From: Sinomonas atrocyanea
GTDB lineage: Bacteria > Actinomycetota > Actinomycetes > Actinomycetales > Micrococcaceae
DNA length: 64,000 bases
Reading direction: 5' to 3'
Assembly (NCBI RefSeq): GCF_001577305.1
Contig: NZ_CP014518.1
Span: 1,178,001-1,242,000 of the forward strand
Each line of letters starts with the position of its first letter. The first letter of the stretch is position 1. Of this stretch, positions 42,664 through 50,064 are shown in pieces. Position numbers and translations under genes: made by a program. Under the pieces are notes generated by a model. It was not told the origin of the DNA, ran no database searches, and saw only the letters and a list, made by a program, of their open reading frames with translations.

Positions 42664-43739
42664 GCATCACGGCAGAGAATCCGGCAGCGGCGGGCGCGCC
42701 GGCGCCGTCGTCCGTCCCCGTCGAACCCGAGGCGGGAACGCGGCGGCTCAATACGGCCAAGGCACTCCAGGAGGCCATCGCGTCCCAGATGGAGGCCAAC
42801 CCGGAGGTGTTCGTCATGGGGGAGGACGTCGGAGTCTATGGCGGCATCTTCTCCTCGACCACCGGCCTCCTGGACAAGTTCGGGCCGCAGCGCGTCATCG
42901 ACACGCCGATCTCGGAGACGGCGTTCATCGGCTTGGGCATCGGCGCTGCCGTGGAGGGCATGCGCCCGATCGTGGAGCTCATGTTCGTCGACTTCTTCGG
43001 CGTGTGCATGGACCAGATCTACAACCACATGGCCAAGATCCACTTCGAGTCCGGCGGCAACGTCAAGGTTCCGATGGTGCTCATGACGGCCACCGGCGGC
43101 GGCTATTCGGACGGTGCCCAGCACTCCCAGTCGCTGTGGGGCACGTTCGCCCACCTGCCGGGAATGAAGGTTGTGGTCCCGTCCACGCCGTATGACGCGA
43201 AGGGCCTCATGACCGCCGCCATCCTCTCCGACGACCCGGTCGTGTACATGTTCCACAAGGGCGTCATGGGCCTGCCGTGGATGGCCAAGAACAAGCGGAG
43301 CATCGGCGCGGTGCCCGAGCAGGACTATGTCGTGCCGATCGGCAAGGCCAAGGTGGCGCGCGAGGGCACGGACGTGAGCATCGTGACCCTCTCGCTGTCC
43401 GTGCACCACAGCCTCGACGTCGCCGAGAAGCTCGCGGGCGAGGGGATCAGCGTCGAGGTGCTCGACTTGCGCTCCGTCGTGCCGCTGGACCGCGAGGCCA
43501 TTGCCGCGACCGCCGCCAAGACAGGCCGGGTGATCGTGGTGGACGAGGACTACCAGTCGTTCGGCCTCTCGGGCGAGATCGCCGCCACGCTCGCCGAGAA
43601 CCCCTCGAGCCGCGGCGCCGCGTTCTCGCGGGTCTGCGTGCCGGACGTCCCGATCCCGTATGCGCGCGACCTCGAGTACGCGGTCCTGCCGACCCCCGCT
43701 CGGATCGAGGCGGCTGTCAGGGCGGCGGTGGCTGGATGA
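42660..43739 (+). CDS. 2-oxo-acid/acetoin dehydrogenase E1 component, beta subunit
   Basis: This partner of the preceding alpha subunit has 359 residues. E1-beta blocks are VFVMGEDVGVYGGIFSSTTG, QRVIDTPISETAFIGLGIGA, CMDQIYNHMAKIHFESGGN and GAQHSQSLWGTFAHLPGMKV. The C-terminal half has VSIVTLSLSVHHSLDVAEKL and VLDLRSVVPLDREAI. A short Ala/Pro-rich N-terminus (about residues 1-25) is an extension. The ATG overlaps the upstream stop, and its own stop overlaps the lipoyl gene's ATG. The three genes are therefore coupled. Confidence 0.9.
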   Translation: MSITAENPAAAGAPAPSSVPVEPEAGTRRLNTAKALQEAIASQMEANPEVFVMGEDVGVYGGIFSSTTGLLDKFGPQRVIDTPISETAFIGLGIGAAVEGMRPIVELMFVDFFGVCMDQIYNHMAKIHFESGGNVKVPMVLMTATGGGYSDGAQHSQSLWGTFAHLPGMKVVVPSTPYDAKGLMTAAILSDDPVVYMFHKGVMGLPWMAKNKRSIGAVPEQDYVVPIGKAKVAREGTDVSIVTLSLSVHHSLDVAEKLAGEGISVEVLDLRSVVPLDREAIAATAAKTGRVIVVDEDYQSFGLSGEIAATLAENPSSRGAAFSRVCVPDVPIPYARDLEYAVLPTPARIEAAVRAAVAG

Positions 43740-43969
43740 GCACGGAGGTCCGGTTCCCGAAGATGACGGACGCCGGCGACTCCTCGGGGGTGCTTGCGAC
43801 CTGGTACGTCGAGGACGGGGAGCAGGTGTCCGAGGGACAGGTGCTCGCGGACGTCGCGGTGGAGAAGGTCGACGCTGAGGTCACCGCGCCCGTGGCGGGC
43901 ACGGTGACACGCGCCGTGGACGAGGAGGCCGAGGTCGCCGAGGGGTCAGTGATCGCGACGATCGCGTAG
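43736..43969 (+). CDS. Free-standing lipoyl/biotinyl domain protein
   Basis: The entire 77-residue product is one lipoyl domain (EVRFPKMTDAGDSSGVLATW, EGQVLADVAVEKVDAEVTAP) with the expected modified lysine at Lys44. The reading frame ends after VIATIA, so there is no E1/E3-binding segment or catalytic acyltransferase core. The domain is coupled to E1-beta by an ATGA overlap. No E2 core or lipoamide dehydrogenase follows; the TAG stop begins a hairpin. It must work with an acyltransferase encoded elsewhere. Confidence 0.85.
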   Translation: MSTEVRFPKMTDAGDSSGVLATWYVEDGEQVSEGQVLADVAVEKVDAEVTAPVAGTVTRAVDEEAEVAEGSVIATIA

Positions 43970-44036
43970 GGACATGACCCCTCTAGCTAGGGAGATGACC
44001 CCTCAACGCAAGCACGGCGGTGAGGGGTCATGTCCC
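43969..44036 (+). terminator. Terminator after the lipoyl-domain gene
   Basis: GGGACATGACCCCTC at 43969-43983 starts on the last base of the stop codon and pairs perfectly with GAGGGGTCATGTCCC at 44022-44036. An imperfect third copy, GGGAGATGACCCCTC, lies inside the loop at 43990-44004. Confidence 0.8.
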
Positions 44037-44112
44037 TGTGGTGAGTGGTCACGCAGGGGCCGGGCAACGAGCCCCGGCGACCACGCGGCGTCGTGCGGGG
44101 CTACGAGGGCCG

Positions 44113-45231
44113 CTAGCCCATGCCGACGCCGAAGAGGAACCCGAGCACGTACGTGACCGCGGCGGCGCCGAAGCCGATCGCGAGCTGGCGGAGGGCGCGG
44201 GTGAGGGGGGAGGCGCCGGCGAGCAGGCCCACGATCGCGCCGGTGCCCAGGAGCGCGAGGCCCACGAGCGCGGCGGCCACGACGAGGGCCGGGATCCCGA
44301 CCATCCCGAACAGGAACGGCAGGATCGGCACGATCGCGCCGGAGGCGAAGAAGCAGAAGCTCGCGCCCGCGGCGCCCCAGGCGGAGCCGATGGCCTCGTG
44401 CTCGTCCTCGGACGTCTCGGCCTCGGGGTGCAGGGACAGGCTCGGGTCGCAGTCGCACGCGTAGTAGCCGAGGCGCTCGGCGGCGCGGTGCTCGGCGGCC
44501 TCCTGGCTCATGCCGCGCGCCTTGTAGACGAGCACGAGCTCGTTGGCCGTGAGGTCGAGGTCCGGCGCCGCAGCAAGGGTGACCTGCGTGGGCCGGGAGG
44601 CCGAGAGGAGCTCGCGCTGGGACCGGACCGAGATGAACTCGCCCGCGCCCATCGAGAGCGCGCCGGCGAGCAGCCCCGCGACGCCGGAGAGCAGCACCAC
44701 GTGGCTCGCCACCCCGGACGCGGCCATCCCCGCCACGAGGGAGAGGTTGCTGACGAGGCCGTCGTTGGCGCCGAACACGGCCGCGCGGAACATGCCGGAA
44801 AGGCGCGTGCGGCCGCGGACCGCGAGGCCTCGGACCACCTCCTCGTGGATGCGCTCGTCCGCGGCCATCGCGGGCGTGGCGGAGGGATCGGTCGCGTAGG
44901 GGGAGCGGCCCTCGGCGCGCTGGGCCATCGCGAGCACGAACACGCTGCCGAAGTGCCGCGCCAGGAAGCCGATCAGCTGGCTGCGCAGCGACGCCGGGCG
45001 CGGGCGGCCCACCTTGTCGCCGAGCAGGGCCAGCCAGTGCGCCTCGTGCCGGCGCTCGGCCTCGGCCAGGCCCAGGAGGATGTCGCGCTCCTCGCCCGTC
45101 CGGCGGCTCGCGAGGGAGCGGTAGATCGCCGCCTCGGCCTTCTCATCGGCGAGGTACTGGCGCCAGCGGCGGATGTCGGCCGGGGTGGGCTCCCGACGGT
45201 GGCCGGGCTCCTGAGGGGTGGTGGTGTGCAT
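44113..45231 (-). CDS. VIT1/CCC1-family metal transporter with N-terminal ferritin-like domain
   Basis: The 372-residue protein fuses two domains. Residues about 18-130 are a rubrerythrin/ferritin-like helical region with paired Glu/His residues (RQYLADEKAEAAIYRSLA, LLGLAEAERRHEAHWLALLG), expected to bind Fe or Mn. Residues about 140-372 form the VIT1 membrane domain, with FRAAVFGANDGLVSNLSLVA, GALSMGAGEFISVRSQREL and four to five helices. A soluble loop contains the motif YYACDCDPSLSLH. Such fusions (MbfA type) move iron or manganese across the membrane. AGGAG precedes the ATG. Confidence 0.88.
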   Translation of the reverse strand: MHTTTPQEPGHRREPTPADIRRWRQYLADEKAEAAIYRSLASRRTGEERDILLGLAEAERRHEAHWLALLGDKVGRPRPASLRSQLIGFLARHFGSVFVLAMAQRAEGRSPYATDPSATPAMAADERIHEEVVRGLAVRGRTRLSGMFRAAVFGANDGLVSNLSLVAGMAASGVASHVVLLSGVAGLLAGALSMGAGEFISVRSQRELLSASRPTQVTLAAAPDLDLTANELVLVYKARGMSQEAAEHRAAERLGYYACDCDPSLSLHPEAETSEDEHEAIGSAWGAAGASFCFFASGAIVPILPFLFGMVGIPALVVAAALVGLALLGTGAIVGLLAGASPLTRALRQLAIGFGAAAVTYVLGFLFGVGMG

Positions 45232-45335
45232 GGGGTTCTCCTGCGGTGGACGGATGCTCGCGGCCCCGTTGCCCCAGACACTGTAGACCTTTTCGGGCAC
45301 CGATTTCGGCCGGTGTCCCGTCATCCGGGACTTCG

Positions 45336-45409
45336 GCGCACCGCAATCCTGCGGTGCGCACGACGCCCGGCGGCGGCCCGTGCGGGCGGCGGGCGGCGCC
45401 GTCGTGCGC
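45336..45409. repeat. Two palindromes in the VIT1/XRE intergenic region
   Basis: GCGCACCGCA at 45336-45345 pairs with TGCGGTGCGC at 45350-45359. GCGCACGACG at 45356-45365 pairs with CGTCGTGCGC at 45400-45409 across a G+C-rich loop. The second has the GCACGAC core found in other hairpins. The region lies between divergent genes, so it is not an obvious terminator. Confidence 0.6.
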
Positions 45410-45513
45410 GCCACCGAAGCGCGGAGGTGCCCGGGAGGCAACAGACGTTGCTCTATGCTGGGGATGCAGCCCGCGCCGCCGCCGCGGGACCTGCCGCGCA
45501 GGAGAGAGAGCCC

Positions 45514-46089
45514 ATGAAAGCACTGCCCGTCGAGCCGAGCAACGCCCCGGTGGCGATCGGCTCCCGCATCCGCGCCGCCCGGCAGTCCCAGCGCATGACC
45601 ATCGAGCAGGTGGCCGACGCGACCGGCCTCACCAAGGGCTTCCTCTCGCGCGTGGAGCGCGACCTCACCTCGCCCTCGGTCGCCTCGCTCGTGACGCTGT
45701 GCCAGGTCCTCTCGCTCTCGATCGGCGAGCTCTTCGCCCAGCCGGAGACGCACCTCACGCGGGCTGCCGAGGCGCCGCGGATCTCGCTCGGGGGAGAGGG
45801 CATCGTCGAGCGGCTGCTCACGGCCCGCTCCGAGCGACGAGTGCAGGTGCTCCAGGCGGACATCGAGCCGCGCGGCGCCGGCGAGTCGGAGCTGTACGCG
45901 GTGGACTGCGATGTGGACGTGCTCCATGTGGTGCGCGGGCGGATCGACCTCATCATGGCCAACGAGCGCTACTCCCTCGCCGCGGGGGACACCCTGACGT
46001 TCCCCGGCCGCGAGCCGCACACGTGGGTCAACCCGTCGGATGAGCCGGCACGCCTCCTGTGGGTCCTCGTGCCCGCCGCCTCCCGCTGA
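45514..46089 (+). CDS. XRE-family regulator with C-terminal cupin domain
   Basis: The 191-residue protein has an N-terminal HTH_XRE (residues 15-70: GSRIRAARQSQRMTIEQVAD, TGLTKGFLSRVERDLTSPSV). A cupin fold follows (residues about 110-190: DCDVDVLHVVRGRIDLIMAN, YSLAAGDTLTFPGREPHTWV). PuuR/SinR-type proteins of this layout sense small molecules in the cupin barrel. GGAGAGAG precedes the ATG. A gap with five copies of a dispersed repeat follows it. Its target is probably the divergent VIT1 gene or itself, on position alone. Confidence 0.85.
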   Translation: MKALPVEPSNAPVAIGSRIRAARQSQRMTIEQVADATGLTKGFLSRVERDLTSPSVASLVTLCQVLSLSIGELFAQPETHLTRAAEAPRISLGGEGIVERLLTARSERRVQVLQADIEPRGAGESELYAVDCDVDVLHVVRGRIDLIMANERYSLAAGDTLTFPGREPHTWVNPSDEPARLLWVLVPAASR

Positions 46090-46096
46090 CCCTCCC

Positions 46097-46354
46097 GGTT
46101 TCGGGTACGCATCTCGCGGCCTTTTCCCGGTTTCGGGTACGCACCGCTGCGCGCCCGCGCGGGAGGCGGACGACGCCGCGCGGGCGCCGCACGCCGGCCC
46201 GTCGCCGGAGTGGGCGCCCGGGTGGTCTCCTGAAGCGGGCGGCGCGCGGGCGTGCAGCCGGAGGGGCGTCGGGCCGCGTACCCGAAACGGCGGAACGGCC
46301 ACGAGATGCGTACCCGAAACGCCGGATCGCCCACGAGATGCGTACCCGAAACGG
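46097..46354. repeat. Dispersed TTTCGGGTACGCATCTCG repeat, five copies in an inverted arrangement
   Basis: Two forward copies (GGTTTCGGGTACGCATCTCG at 46097-46116, a shorter one at 46128-46144) and three inverted copies (46276-46290, CGAGATGCGTACCCGAAACG at 46302-46321, and 46334-46354) flank about 130 bases of other sequence. The 388-base gap has no gene otherwise. A related palindromic pair lies at 58725-58820. Confidence 0.85.
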
Positions 46355-46477
46355 GGGGTGGGGCGGGGGCGTGTATCGCTTCGGCAACGGCGCCTCCCGC
46401 CTCTGGTCAAACGGTGACCGGGATGGAACAGTGGGCCTCGAGCGCGCGGTATCCATCGCGCTCAGGGGGATGACTCG

Positions 46478-47191
46478 ATGCACTCCGCACCTCTTCGGGG
46501 GCGCCGGCGGCCTGCCGCGGTCCACACCGTCGTGGCGCTGTTCGCCGCCGGCGTCCTCGTCGGGTGCTCCGCCGGACCGTCCCCCGCTCCGCCGTCGGCC
46601 GCGTCACCAGGCGGCGCGTCACCGGGCGGGGCGACCTCCCAGGAGACCGCGGCGATCCACCGCTTCACGTCCCATCCGCTCTCCTTCCGCTACCCCTCCG
46701 ACTGGTCGGTGGCGGCCGAGGTCCGCCCGATCGGGCCCGGCGGTGAGGTGCGCGAGACCGCCACGGTGGTCGACCGTGCGGGGCGCCGGCTCCTCGACGT
46801 CTTCGTCAACTGGGCCCCGCAGGACGTTGGCACGGAGGTCACCCGCGCCGTCCTCGACGCCGAGCCTGTGCCCGGGCTCGGCTCGGCGGCCGTGCGCCCG
46901 GGGTACTACGCCTTCTATGCGGAGACCGAGGCCGGCGCCGTGGGGCCGGATAGGGCTCCCGCGGTCACGTACTCGATGACGCTCTCCCCGGGGCGCCCGC
47001 TGGACGGCCCGGGCCAGCGGCACGGCGGCCCGTTCGACAGCACCGTCCAGATCGCCGCGGGGTACTCGGTCGGAGCCGACGCGAGCGCCGACCTCATGAC
47101 GTTCCGCGACGCCGCCGAGGCCCTCCGCTGGCTCGGCTCGCCCGAGGGGCAGCGGCTGAAGGCGATCCTGACGAGCCTGACGGTGTACTAG
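46478..47191 (+). CDS. Putative lipoprotein of unknown function
   Basis: The 237-residue protein has an N-terminal signal with lipobox-like LFAAGVLVGCSAGPSPAPP (Cys near residue 30) and a Pro/Ser/Gly linker. A soluble domain (residues about 58-237) begins HRFTSHPLSFRYPSDWSVAA and contains RRLLDVFVNWAPQDVG and YYAFYAETEAGAV. The first strand (SFRYPSDW) recalls PsbP/MOG1-like or lipoprotein LpqN folds, but I cannot assign it firmly. Its TAG stop overlaps the stop of the reverse-strand PAP2 gene: the bases CTAG at 47188-47191 serve both. Confidence 0.72.
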   Translation: MHSAPLRGRRRPAAVHTVVALFAAGVLVGCSAGPSPAPPSAASPGGASPGGATSQETAAIHRFTSHPLSFRYPSDWSVAAEVRPIGPGGEVRETATVVDRAGRRLLDVFVNWAPQDVGTEVTRAVLDAEPVPGLGSAAVRPGYYAFYAETEAGAVGPDRAPAVTYSMTLSPGRPLDGPGQRHGGPFDSTVQIAAGYSVGADASADLMTFRDAAEALRWLGSPEGQRLKAILTSLTVY

Positions 47192-48924
47192 GAGGCCGCG
47201 GCGGGCAGGACCACGAGGTCGGCCCTGCCGTCGGTGAAGAACTCGTCGCCGCTCGCGTTGTGCCCCATCTGCGGATCGGTCCGCTGGAACAGGCGCCCGG
47301 GAAGGCCGAGCGAGCCCGCGATGTAGCCCCGCTCGGCGTCCACATTGGGATCGATGTGATGGGTGGGCAGCTTGGCCGGGCCGGCGAACTCGATGCCGTC
47401 GTCGAAGCTGGCCGTCGCCTCCCACACGTTCCGGCCGTCCGGCGCGGTGAACCCGGTCCGCCAGATGCGGATGTGGTGGCGCTGGCGCAGCGAGTTCGCG
47501 GCGGTGGCCTTCTGGAACGCGAGGGTCTCGGGCTGGGCGTCCATGAACGCCGGCGTGACGGGCGCCGAGGCGTACTGGCCACCCTGGAACCCGACGGCGA
47601 AGGCCCGCAGGGTGTTGGCGAGTGTGGAGGGATCGGCCTCCTGCCATCCGGCGCGCGTGAAGGCCCGCACCACCTGCTCCTCGGAGCCGACGAAGACGAA
47701 GCTGGCCGGCTCCATGCGGCTCCCCGTGAGCGTCTCGCTGTAGAGCGGCAGCCGGGAGAAGGCCGCGGGGTCCAGCGACGGCAGTGCCTGGGTGGTCGCC
47801 TGCGCCGTGTGCTCCTGCGGGTGGACGAGCGCCGGCCCCAGCCCGGCCGCGAACACGAGCGCCGCCGCGGGGGCGAGCGCGATGGCCCGGCTCGGGATTC
47901 CGGGACGACGCCGGACTCGCCGGAGGGGGAAGCGGGCGGCGATCTCGAGCGCGCCGACGACGGCGGCGAGCAGCGCCGCTCCCAGGAGCATCCCTCCCCA
48001 CACGTCGGAGACGTAGTGCGCCCCGAGGTACACCCGGCTCGCGGTCACGGCCAGGACCGCGAGGAGGTAGGCGGAGACCGTCAGGGTCCGCGCCCAGACC
48101 GAGCGGAGGGACTTGAACACGAGGTAGGCGATGATCCCGAACACCACCGTGGCCCGCACCGAGTGCCCGCTGGGGAAGCTCGGGGACGTCTCGACCACGA
48201 GCGCCAGTGCCGTGTCGGGTCGCGGCCGGCCGCCGATGTCCTTCGCGACCGTGAAGAGGAGCTCCTGCGCCGCCACGGTGCCCACCACGGCCGCCGCGAG
48301 GAGCCGTTCTCGCCGCCACCACAGGACGGCGACGGCGATCACCGCCATCACCAGGATGGACGGGAAGCTCCCGAGCGCCGTGGCTATGGTGAACACTGCC
48401 GTCTCGCCCGGCGTGCGGACCGACGGCATGAGGTGCTCGATCCGTGCGTCGACCTGCGTCAGCGGCCCCCGCGTGGCGACGGTGACGGCGAGCTTCAGGA
48501 ACGCCACGAGTGGCACGGCGGCAATCACCGCGGTCGCGGTGAGCCAGAGGCCCGAGGCCCGGTCGAGACGGAACCTGTCCCGCAGCCAGGGGAGGGGCGC
48601 GGCCTCGGAGGTGAGGGCCCGCACCACGTGCTCGTTGGTGCGCAGCCCCGACCATGCGGACGCGGCAAGGGAGCGCATCACGGCCGTGGGCGCGGCGAGC
48701 GCGCGGACGAGCGCGAGCACGAAGACGGCGCCGAAGACCACCTCGAGGAAGACCGCTGCGAGGAAGAGCATCGGGGAGATGAACAGCGACAGGGTCCTGA
48801 CCGCGTAGACGCCGGCCGCCATGAGCGCCGCCATCACGGCCGCCAGGGCGAGGTGCCGGCCGGGCCCGTGCGCGGTGCGGCTGTCCGTGCGGCTCTCCGG
48901 AAGGGTCTGCCGGTTCGCAGTCAT
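47188..48924 (-). CDS. PAP2-family membrane phosphatase with C-terminal LssY-like domain
   Basis: The 578-residue protein has membrane segments from residue 25. The PAP2 active-site motifs are KDIGGRPRPDTAL, SPSFPSGHSVRATVVF and SRVYLGAHYVSDVWGG, spread over residues about 210-310. After about residue 350 comes a soluble LssY C-terminal domain, including LPLYSETLTGSRMEPASFVF, AFTRAGWQEADPSTLANTLR and HHIRIWRTGFTAPDG. PAP2 enzymes remove phosphate from lipid or undecaprenyl pyrophosphates. The LssY domain's role is unknown. It converges on the lipoprotein, with overlapping stops. Confidence 0.88.
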   Translation of the reverse strand: MTANRQTLPESRTDSRTAHGPGRHLALAAVMAALMAAGVYAVRTLSLFISPMLFLAAVFLEVVFGAVFVLALVRALAAPTAVMRSLAASAWSGLRTNEHVVRALTSEAAPLPWLRDRFRLDRASGLWLTATAVIAAVPLVAFLKLAVTVATRGPLTQVDARIEHLMPSVRTPGETAVFTIATALGSFPSILVMAVIAVAVLWWRRERLLAAAVVGTVAAQELLFTVAKDIGGRPRPDTALALVVETSPSFPSGHSVRATVVFGIIAYLVFKSLRSVWARTLTVSAYLLAVLAVTASRVYLGAHYVSDVWGGMLLGAALLAAVVGALEIAARFPLRRVRRRPGIPSRAIALAPAAALVFAAGLGPALVHPQEHTAQATTQALPSLDPAAFSRLPLYSETLTGSRMEPASFVFVGSEEQVVRAFTRAGWQEADPSTLANTLRAFAVGFQGGQYASAPVTPAFMDAQPETLAFQKATAANSLRQRHHIRIWRTGFTAPDGRNVWEATASFDDGIEFAGPAKLPTHHIDPNVDAERGYIAGSLGLPGRLFQRTDPQMGHNASGDEFFTDGRADLVVLPAAAS

Positions 48925-49083
48925 GCCCCGATCCTTCCCCCGGGCGTCTCAGGAGAATCTAAGAAACGCGGGCGGCCGCGGCACGTCCCCGCGCCGAGGA
49001 GCTCAGCCGTAAACATCGGGTGCATATGGGGCAACCTGTGCGGTAGGGTGGGTCCACAGTTCCCCCACACTGGAAGGCCTGCC

Positions 49084-50064
49084 TTGGAAGAGCTGCGCAT
49101 CGAGGAGAACGGCAACCTCGGTCCCATCGATTCGTCCCGCGTCCCCCGCTTCGCCGGGGCGGCGACGTTCGCCCGCCTGCCCCGCCTCGACCAGGTGGCC
49201 CGCGCGGACGTGGCGATCGTGGGCGTGCCGTTCGACGCCGGCGTCTCGTACCGCCCGGGCGCCCGCTTCGGCGCCAACCACGTCCGCGAGGCGAGCCGCC
49301 TCCTGCGCCCGTACAACCCCGCGCTGGACTCCTCGCCGTTCGCCAACGCCCAAGTCGCCGATGCCGGGGACATGGCCGTGAACCCGTTCAACATCCACGA
49401 GGCGATCGAGGCGATCCAGCAGGACGCGCTCGATCTGACGGCCGACGGCGCGCGCCTCCTCACGCTCGGCGGCGACCACACGATCGCCCTCCCGCTCCTG
49501 CGGGCCGCGTCCGAGCGGGCGGGGGAGCCCGTGGCGCTGCTGCACTTCGACGCCCACCTCGACACGTGGGACACCTACTTCGGCGCCGAGTACACGCACG
49601 GCACCCCGTTCCGCCGGGCGGTCGAGGAGGGCATCCTCGACACGGAGGCGCTCTCCCACGTCGGCACCCGCGGCCCGCTGTACGGCAAGCGCGACCTCGA
49701 GGACGACCGCCGCTTCGGCTTCGGGATCGTCACCTCCTCGGACGTCTACTACCAGGGCGTGCGCGAGGTTGTCGCGAAGCTGCGCGAGCGCATCGGCGCC
49801 CGCCCGCTATACGTCTCGGTGGACATCGACGTCCTCGACCCGGCCCACGCCCCCGGCACGGGCACCCCGGAGGCAGGGGGGATCACGAGCCGCGAGCTCC
49901 TCGAGATCCTGCGCGGCCTGCGCGGGCTCAACCTCGTCGGCGCCGACGTGGTCGAGGTCGCCCCCGCCTACGACGACGCCGAGGTCACCGCCGTGGCCGC
50001 GAGCCACGTCGCCTACGACCTCGTGACTCTCATGAGCGAGCTGCCTGCCGGCGGTGCCCGGTGA
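49084..50064 (+). CDS. speB: Agmatinase/ureohydrolase family protein
   Basis: The 326-residue protein has arginase-family metal motifs LLTLGGDHTIALPLLRA near residue 120, LLHFDAHLDTWDTYFG near residue 150 and YVSVDIDVLDPAHAPGTGTP near 240. GITSRELLEILRGL follows. It hydrolyses agmatine, guanidinobutyrate or a related guanidine with release of urea. The start is taken as a TTG at 49084 with GGAAGG 6 bases upstream; no ATG fits. The next gene overlaps it as GTGA, so the two are translationally coupled. The symbol is used in the family sense, because the substrate is not fixed. Confidence 0.85.
   Translation: MEELRIEENGNLGPIDSSRVPRFAGAATFARLPRLDQVARADVAIVGVPFDAGVSYRPGARFGANHVREASRLLRPYNPALDSSPFANAQVADAGDMAVNPFNIHEAIEAIQQDALDLTADGARLLTLGGDHTIALPLLRAASERAGEPVALLHFDAHLDTWDTYFGAEYTHGTPFRRAVEEGILDTEALSHVGTRGPLYGKRDLEDDRRFGFGIVTSSDVYYQGVREVVAKLRERIGARPLYVSVDIDVLDPAHAPGTGTPEAGGITSRELLEILRGLRGLNLVGADVVEVAPAYDDAEVTAVAASHVAYDLVTLMSELPAGGAR

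Noticed and set aside
46097..46477. Coding gene in the gap after the XRE regulator
   Set aside because: The open frames translate the repeat (GTHLAA, RMRTRN and similar) and have no family resemblance or good start.
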